Source: Trifolium pratense (lineage: Eukaryota > Streptophyta > Magnoliopsida > Fabales > Fabaceae). From it: a stretch of 64,000 bases of DNA. Where the stretch lies: contig NC_060063.1 of the NCBI RefSeq assembly GCF_020283565.1, positions 25,350,777 to 25,414,776 on the forward strand, in the 5' to 3' direction. Made by a program: the position numbers and the translations under genes. Below the pieces are notes generated by a model. It saw only the letters and a list, made by a program, of their open reading frames with translations, was not told the DNA's origin and did no database searches. Position 1 is the stretch's first letter. The number at the start of each line of letters is the position of its first letter. Below, piece by piece: positions 58,801-64,000 of the stretch.

Positions 58801-60067
58801 GCTAGGTCTTGATTCATTGATAGGTATGAGCATTAACAATGAGGGGAACTTAAATGGATGGCTTGAGTGCTTTTTGTGGGCCCAAATTGCCACATAGGAT
58901 ATAAGCAATTTTAACTCATTTTACTCCAATGGCAATTACAATAAGCAACTCATATTTGACCCCACCAATTTATATATTTATTTAATTTCACTAAATTTTG
59001 ATTCAATAGTAAATCAATCCTGATCCCCACCCATTTATATTAAAATAATGCATTTTATTGGTAAGTTCCCATTTTTTAGAGTTGCTTCCTCAAGTTCCAT
59101 TCCCTATTTTTAAGCAACTTCACATGCCATGTCACCACACTCATAGACAAGTACACAACCATATACAATACTACACAGTCTTAGAGAAAATAGAATCCAA
59201 AAACTATTAAAGAGACTATACTAAGTATATTCAGGGATTCGAAGAGAACCTAATGTAATGACTTATTTGTATGAGCCACAAGGCAAGATTGGAATATGTG
59301 TGAGTGAGTGTGCGCAAGAGAGGGGGGAGGGTCAGTACTAAAACTCCCTGCTACTTAATGGACGGATCATGCATGGATAACTACATATTTTAAATCCATG
59401 ATCCCTCCCTAAAATCGCCACCTTAATAGATAAAGGTGAAAACTAGACCAGAGTTATTCAGCACTAAATCGATTCCTTGGAAACAAAAACACTAACAATC
59501 TGTATTCACATAGTCAAGACTCACGTCTAAATCTAATAATAGATAAAGGTGAAAACTAGGCCAGTTATTCAGCACTAAATCGACCAAAAACACTAACAAT
59601 CTGTATTCACATAGTCACGACTCGCGTCTAATTATCACAAGTTTCAAATGTCAACAAAAACACAACATAGAATACAGACTCATTCATCCACAGTTTCAAA
59701 ATCTCAGTGATTTTAAAAGGGGGATTTGAATTGAATTTTGTAGGAGAAAAAATTGACACCAAATCTTTAAACAGGCACAAATGCATTTCGGTTCACGGCA
59801 AAATGAAACTACTGAAATTACTCTATGGTGTAAATCCAATTATGTATCACATATTACTGGAAAAGAAACATACGAAACTGAATAAATTATTTATTATTAA
59901 AGGACAAAGTAACAGGTTAACATTACCACCAAGCAGTACAACTTAACCAAAATTTAATTTAACAACTGGGCTAGATAGTTTTATTTTTATAAGAAATACA
60001 TATATTCACTTACAAAGTAAAAATATCATACCTCAGGTTTAATAACTGCCATGTCAGTTTCTGACAT
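55892..60067 (-). CDS. ASK21-like: SKP1-like protein 21 (long SKP1 homologue)
   Basis: Eight exons on the minus strand: 60032-60067, 58524-58748, 58227-58418, 58030-58140, 57435-57513, 56633-56739, 56297-56457, 55892-56084. They are in frame and give about 367 residues. The start MSETDMAVIKPE is chosen by family resemblance. Residues 13-90 are the SKP1 BTB/POZ fold (MKPYVWLQTSDDSIQQVEQEIAMFCP written in parts), and the SKP1 dimerisation region ends at about 150 with IREIFHLPDDLTE-like sequence. A plant-specific extension follows with LRNITDDPRIRLLNRLYAKK, a basic KNKKKNRRKKD patch that could be a nuclear signal, and an acidic DDDDTDDE tract. SKP1 proteins bridge cullin and F-box proteins in SCF ubiquitin ligases. 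For this long, divergent type a role is less certain. Introns carry small repeats but no exon is damaged. Confidence 0.92.
57545..57860. repeat. Two-copy repeat in an ASK21-like intron
   Basis: A unit of about 140 bp occurs twice ('tgatgcaa.aatacatct', 'cctgtgttgttaggga', 'atacccattgg.cacccgca', 'taattacccgcaaa'). The CCCGC/GCGGG words at the right edge suggest a worn hAT-like MITE that duplicated in tandem. Confidence 0.7.
59426..59632. repeat. Two-copy tandem repeat in the first coding intron
   Basis: Unit of about 102 bp beginning 'agataaaggtgaaaactag', occurring at about 59429 and 59531. The second lacks about 12 bp ('ttccttggaaac'). Confidence 0.85.
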
Positions 60068-61740
60068 CGAAGAACAATTTGGCGTGCGAGAAATATGAGG
60101 AAATTGGAAGTTTCTTTAGGACACAAGGAATATAACCTCGTCTATGTCTTCCCTTCAAAGAACTTCTGCAGCCAGGATTATGTTACTCGAGCAACATTAC
60201 TCAAATGCATGATTTCACTGAGAGAATTTGCAGTGCCACACAAATCTGTCACAATATATTACGCAACAAGTTAAATAGGTGTGAACTTGTCAAATATCAT
60301 AATGAAGAACTATTCGGCACATGGATAAGGTGTCAATATGCGCAACAGATGCACAACAATAATGAAGACCATGACAATGCATACTGCTGCTCTTAAATTA
60401 TGGATAGCAAGCATACCGTGTTTATCAAAAATACTGAACACGACAAGTAATTCCGTCATTGTCGTTGTTACTCATATCATATGGTTATATTGATTTCTAG
60501 AGGTACCTATCATCAAGTTTCCAACGCAATTTTAAGTTTTCCACCAACCACTGGTGTACTATATAAAATTGATTTTGATTTTTGTAAAAGTTTCCTCCGC
60601 AATTTTAAGTTTCCCACCAAACACTACTCTAAATCACAACTTCAAATCCATTTGCAAAAATAATTCTACTCATGAACACTCAAACAAGTCAAAATCAATT
60701 TCATTCTTCTATAATCAACTTTTCCTCTCACAAAAGTGAAACCAAACTTACACTAAAAATGGTATAGCTTCTTATCTCTCATACATTTACCGAAACTATC
60801 TTTTTAGGATTCAATCAAATAACACCAAGCACAAAATATTGCCCTAATTTCAGGTGGGGAAGCTCCCAAAATGCAACTAGCTTCCATAATTCTGGTAATA
60901 ACAGCTATAAATTTTTTGTATCCACATAGTTCTGAATAACCAACCAAACATAAATCCGAACTTGAACACTTCGAACACCATTAACTAGTACACTAGCAAC
61001 TACCAGAACTCAATGCAGCATCTCGCATCAATATCCAAGAAACAGCATCTCAAATAAGGTTTTCAATTTTCACAAAATCCCTAAAAAAAAATTAAAATTA
61101 AATTCCTATTACTTCATTCAAGAATTATACCTTATCCACAATCTTACTTCACTGCTACTCACAAGTACCAAACTAACTATAGTAATTGGCATTATCAAGT
61201 TACATTTTTTTCAAAAACAACATAACCATCAAAATACAAATCAACTTATATTTTAATTACAATTCTAAAACCAAATTAAAATCCTTTTTCTAATAATTCT
61301 ATTAAAATCAGAAAACAAACATTCAAAATCAATTATTTTTCTTTCTTTCTGAAGTAAAAAACCAATTAAATCCTCGTAATTATCACATAGATTTCAAACT
61401 AGCAAAACAAAACAAAAAATAAATAAAAACATACAAATTACATCAAAACAAGAGAGAGAAAAAATCCCATTTTGAAAACAAGCAAAATTAGGTGAATTAA
61501 AGCAATAAAGTAAAAAATTAACCATTAAAATGAATCAAATGTAAAAATAAATCGGAGTATTTTGATGTACACGTGTACCTTGAAGTGAAGAGAAATGGAT
61601 TTGTAGAGTGAGAAAACTGAGGAAAGAGAAAATGAGAGTTGGAAATTTTTTGTGACTGGGAAAATTTTTCAGTGAATTTGTATAGCTGCAATCGTTTTCA
61701 ATGACAAAAAATTGCAAAGGGTAAGGGAGATGAATGAAAA
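60068..61740 (-). other. 5' UTR, leader intron and promoter side of the SKP1-like gene
   Basis: A non-coding leader is likely. On the minus strand a first exon would end at CTTCAAG|GTACACG (about 61577). An acceptor CTGCAG lies at about 60166-60172, just upstream of the start. The intron is AT-rich, with no elements recognised. Leader-intron structure is inferred from splice consensus only. Confidence 0.5.
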
Positions 61741-61865
61741 GAAGGTGATATTAAACGACGCCGTATTAGGTTGAAACCCAATTAGGTTTTTTGGTTAGGC
61801 CCAAGCCTGTTAAGGAGTTTTTTTTTCTTCAAAAAACCCAAGCCTGTCAAGGAGTTATAAAATAC

Positions 61866-62074
61866 GATGTTTTCTCTTCCGACCCTGTGTTTCTTTTATA
61901 CCCCTTGAATTTCCAATTTTGCCCTTGCAAAAAAACTCGGTTTCTAGAAACCGAAATTTACTCTTAATTTGCACTAGAAAAAATTCGGTTTCTGCGAACT
62001 GGATTTTTCTGCAAGGGCAAAATTGAAATATTGGGGGTATAAAAGAATCACGGGGGGTCGCAGGAGAAAACATC
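61866..62074. mobile_element. Mutator-like MITE
   Basis: 209 bp, inverted ends GATGTTTTCTC, and a perfect 9 bp target duplication ATAAAATAC (61857-61865, 62075-62083). The arms extend inward for about 60 bp. Contains paired GGTTTCTAGAAACC-like words. The 119-codon minus frame across it is not a gene. Confidence 0.9.
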
Positions 62075-62099
62075 ATAAAATACTCCGCTACATTTTTAG

Positions 62100-63110
62100 G
62101 TAAATTGTCATATATATAAACAAGAACATCCATCCAAATAATGGAGAGAACAATAGAGGAAAAACTACCGCTTTGATGAAATTGGTGCTCGAGACTTTGC
62201 CAAAGATTTATCACCTTCCAACACGAGATAGCATGGGCAAAATCGATAATAAAAAAAGTGCAACGTATCTTTAGGCTTAGCTATGCCATTACAGAGACCA
62301 CAAACGATTTGGCATTAAACATTGTAGTTATGAAGATTAAATTTAGTCGAAAGACAACCTCGAAGCAATCTTCAGCAAAAATGTTTTAATTTTTTAAGAA
62401 GCTGCATATCTCATATCTTGCACCATTCACCGTTCACACAGAAGAAACTATCATGGAACATGAGATTTAAATAAAGACAGTAAGCAGTTTTGACAGAATA
62501 ATTATCGTTCGGAGGGGCCCTCCAAATGATTGAGTCTTGTGGAGCTCTGGTATGAAGGGAAATTTTGCAAATATCCATAACATGTTGCTTGAAGATTGTG
62601 TTGAGAAAAGGGAAATTCCAAGTATTAAGGACAAAATCAAAGAGATGAGAGACATAAACGAATTTAATGATTGATCCAATAGTTAATAGTATTACTTTTG
62701 TCACCAATCTTTCATCTTTATCCAATAGTATTACTATGCATAATTCTCCATGTATAACTTGGATTGTACCCAATAATGGCCTCAAAAAAACCACATATAC
62801 GGAAATATTTAGCCTTGAGAACTCTAGTAAGAAGGGAGAACGAGTTTGTAATGAGCTTACATTCGTGTTTACCTAAGATATGGCTAAATTGAAGTCTTCA
62901 AGATCTCGTAAGTTAGGTCTTCTATTATCTTTGATAATCGTCATTTTATCCCACCTCAATCAATTAATATCAAGACCTCCACTTTTCTTCATGCTCCAAT
63001 AGAAAGAATTCATCATGCATTTTATCTCCTCACCAAGGGTTGTGGGAAGAAGAAAAACACTCATACATCAAGAGGGAATCTCTTGTGCAACAACTTTGAT
63101 AAATATTTAC
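62100..63110 (-). pseudogene. LINE RT/zf-RVT fragment
   Basis: Minus strand reads KCMMNSFYWSMKKSGGLDIN (about 62960-63020), then, after frame breaks, TWNFPFLNTIFKQHVMDICK and APQDSIIWRAPPNDNYSVKT (62490-62620). These are the RT tail and zf-RVT pattern 'W....G.YSVK'. Several stops and shifts. Confidence 0.82.
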
Positions 63111-63546
63111 AATGTTTAACAATTACTCCAAATTTTATAACATTGCATTTCGAAAAACGAAAATTATCGACAACTTTTTTTAATCTATAATTTCATATTA
63201 TTAAACTAATGTACTACTTCCGTATAATTAAGAAAAATATTTTCTTTATAGAACATTTCAACTATGATGTCTGGTATGATTGGATGGAAGGAAACAAAAT
63301 TCTTAAATAGTTTCAAATACCTGTCAAAGTAATTGTTGGAGGAAAACATATAAGAAAATTTCTCGTTTGATTTGAACGTCGTCGTAAGTAAACATGTCTC
63401 CTGTTTAAGAAATCAAGCATAATAGTTATTGTTGGATGGAGGAAAACAAATTTATTAAAACATCAATTTGGTTTTCAACTTTATAAGAAATTTTTAATTA
63501 TGTATTTGATTTTGTAAATATTTTAAAGCGTCTTGTTAATATATTA
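63111..63546. other. AT-rich spacer
   Basis: No gene or element ends recognised. Two related words ('gttggagga.aaaca', 'gttggatggaggaaaaca') recur near 63335 and 63430. Confidence 0.4.
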
Positions 63547-63648
63547 CCTCTTCTGATCTTAAATATAAGCAAAAGTCAAAACGCGTATTTAGTTTAAATT
63601 TGAGTCAAATATGTTTTGACTTTTGCTTATAGTTAAGACCGGAGGGAT
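63547..63648. mobile_element. Stowaway-like MITE
   Basis: 102 bp between TA dinucleotides. The ends (CCTCTTCTGATCTTAAATAT and, reversed, ATCCCTCCGGTCTTAACTAT) are typical of plant Stowaway elements. The paired 'ataagcaaaagtcaaaa' arms fold back. Confidence 0.8.
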
Positions 63649-63689
63649 TATCATCTAAGGGCACATATATCAAAAAAAAATATACTCCC

Positions 63690-64000
63690 TAATACTTTTT
63701 TTTTACAACCAAAGACTTATATCATTTTATTATTCAAAATGTGAGTAATACAAAGAGGTAATGACTCAAACGTACAGCGACTAGGCCATGACAACGCCGC
63801 TCTAGCAAGTGTATGAGCAACGTTGTTCGCTTGCCGCTTAATAAACTTTACCATGAAGTTTGGATTACATGACAATAAATTATTAATGCTACAAATAAGT
63901 GAACTAAATTCAGAGCTTCCAACATTTAAATGATGAATTGCATCCACCACACTTTTGGAATCCGTCTCAAATATAACATGAGGTAAGGCACGTTGTCTCA
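63690..64000 (-). pseudogene. LINE RNase H end, running off the window
   Basis: Minus strand, open from the window edge to 63717: a plant LINE-type RNase H (RVT_3) tail with FETDSKSVVDAIHHL, then MVKFIKRQANNVAHTLARAA. A T-run at about 63697-63705 is the poly(A) tail. This is a different insertion from 62100-63110, because the RNase H lies upstream of that fragment. The part inside the window shows no stop, so the element could be younger. It could also be a stand-alone RNase H gene; the rest lies beyond 64000. Confidence 0.8.

Overview
The window is nuclear DNA of a flowering plant and most likely a legume of the Medicago type. It is AT-rich, its genes carry many introns, tRNA-like SINE remnants of a kind I associate with Medicago are present, and transposons of almost every plant class lie nested in each other. 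No bacterial, organellar or RNA-gene signal was seen. The species is an inference; the rest follows from exon structures, protein motifs and transposon ends read directly.

Layout. 1-19 kb is a gene-free repeat region. It holds a SINE relic, a C-rich tandem repeat, a MITE, a palindromic minisatellite, a 5,968 bp Copia element with identical LTRs but a ruined polyprotein (7793-13760), a Mutator-type MITE, and an internally deleted LTR element (15102-18610) with a CACTA transposon inside it. 19.2-23.2 kb is a PUB33-like kinase gene that lacks its first exon and has a wrecked U-box. 24-30 kb has MITEs and a young gag-only Copia element (27941-30121) about 570 bp upstream of the next gene. 30.7-37.7 kb is a 14-exon signal peptide peptidase-like intramembrane protease, with a LINE/MITE nest in intron 5. 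38-51 kb is a tandem pair of CC-NB-LRR resistance genes. The first is intact (39154-41952). The second (44628-48483) is split by a 1,046 bp hAT element with a GC-rich core. 52-55.8 kb is one LINE remnant carrying a tandem duplication, a fold-back element, a MITE and a solo LTR. 55.9-61.7 kb is a SKP1-like 21 gene on the minus strand. 61.8-64 kb holds a MITE and two LINE fragments, the last running off the window.

The cellular genes do not form a pathway. The two NLRs are paralogues from a local duplication that also copied flanking LINE pieces. The kinase, the protease and the SKP1-like protein are unrelated housekeeping or signalling functions.

Most notable: the Copia element at 7793-13760 carries at least seventeen tiny interrupted palindromes that share one five-base spacer pattern but have different arms. 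Also notable are the hAT-split NLR whose two halves stay in frame, the kinase whose U-box survives only as out-of-frame remnants next to its stop codon, and two unrelated Copia LTRs whose TATA boxes both sit inside palindromes.
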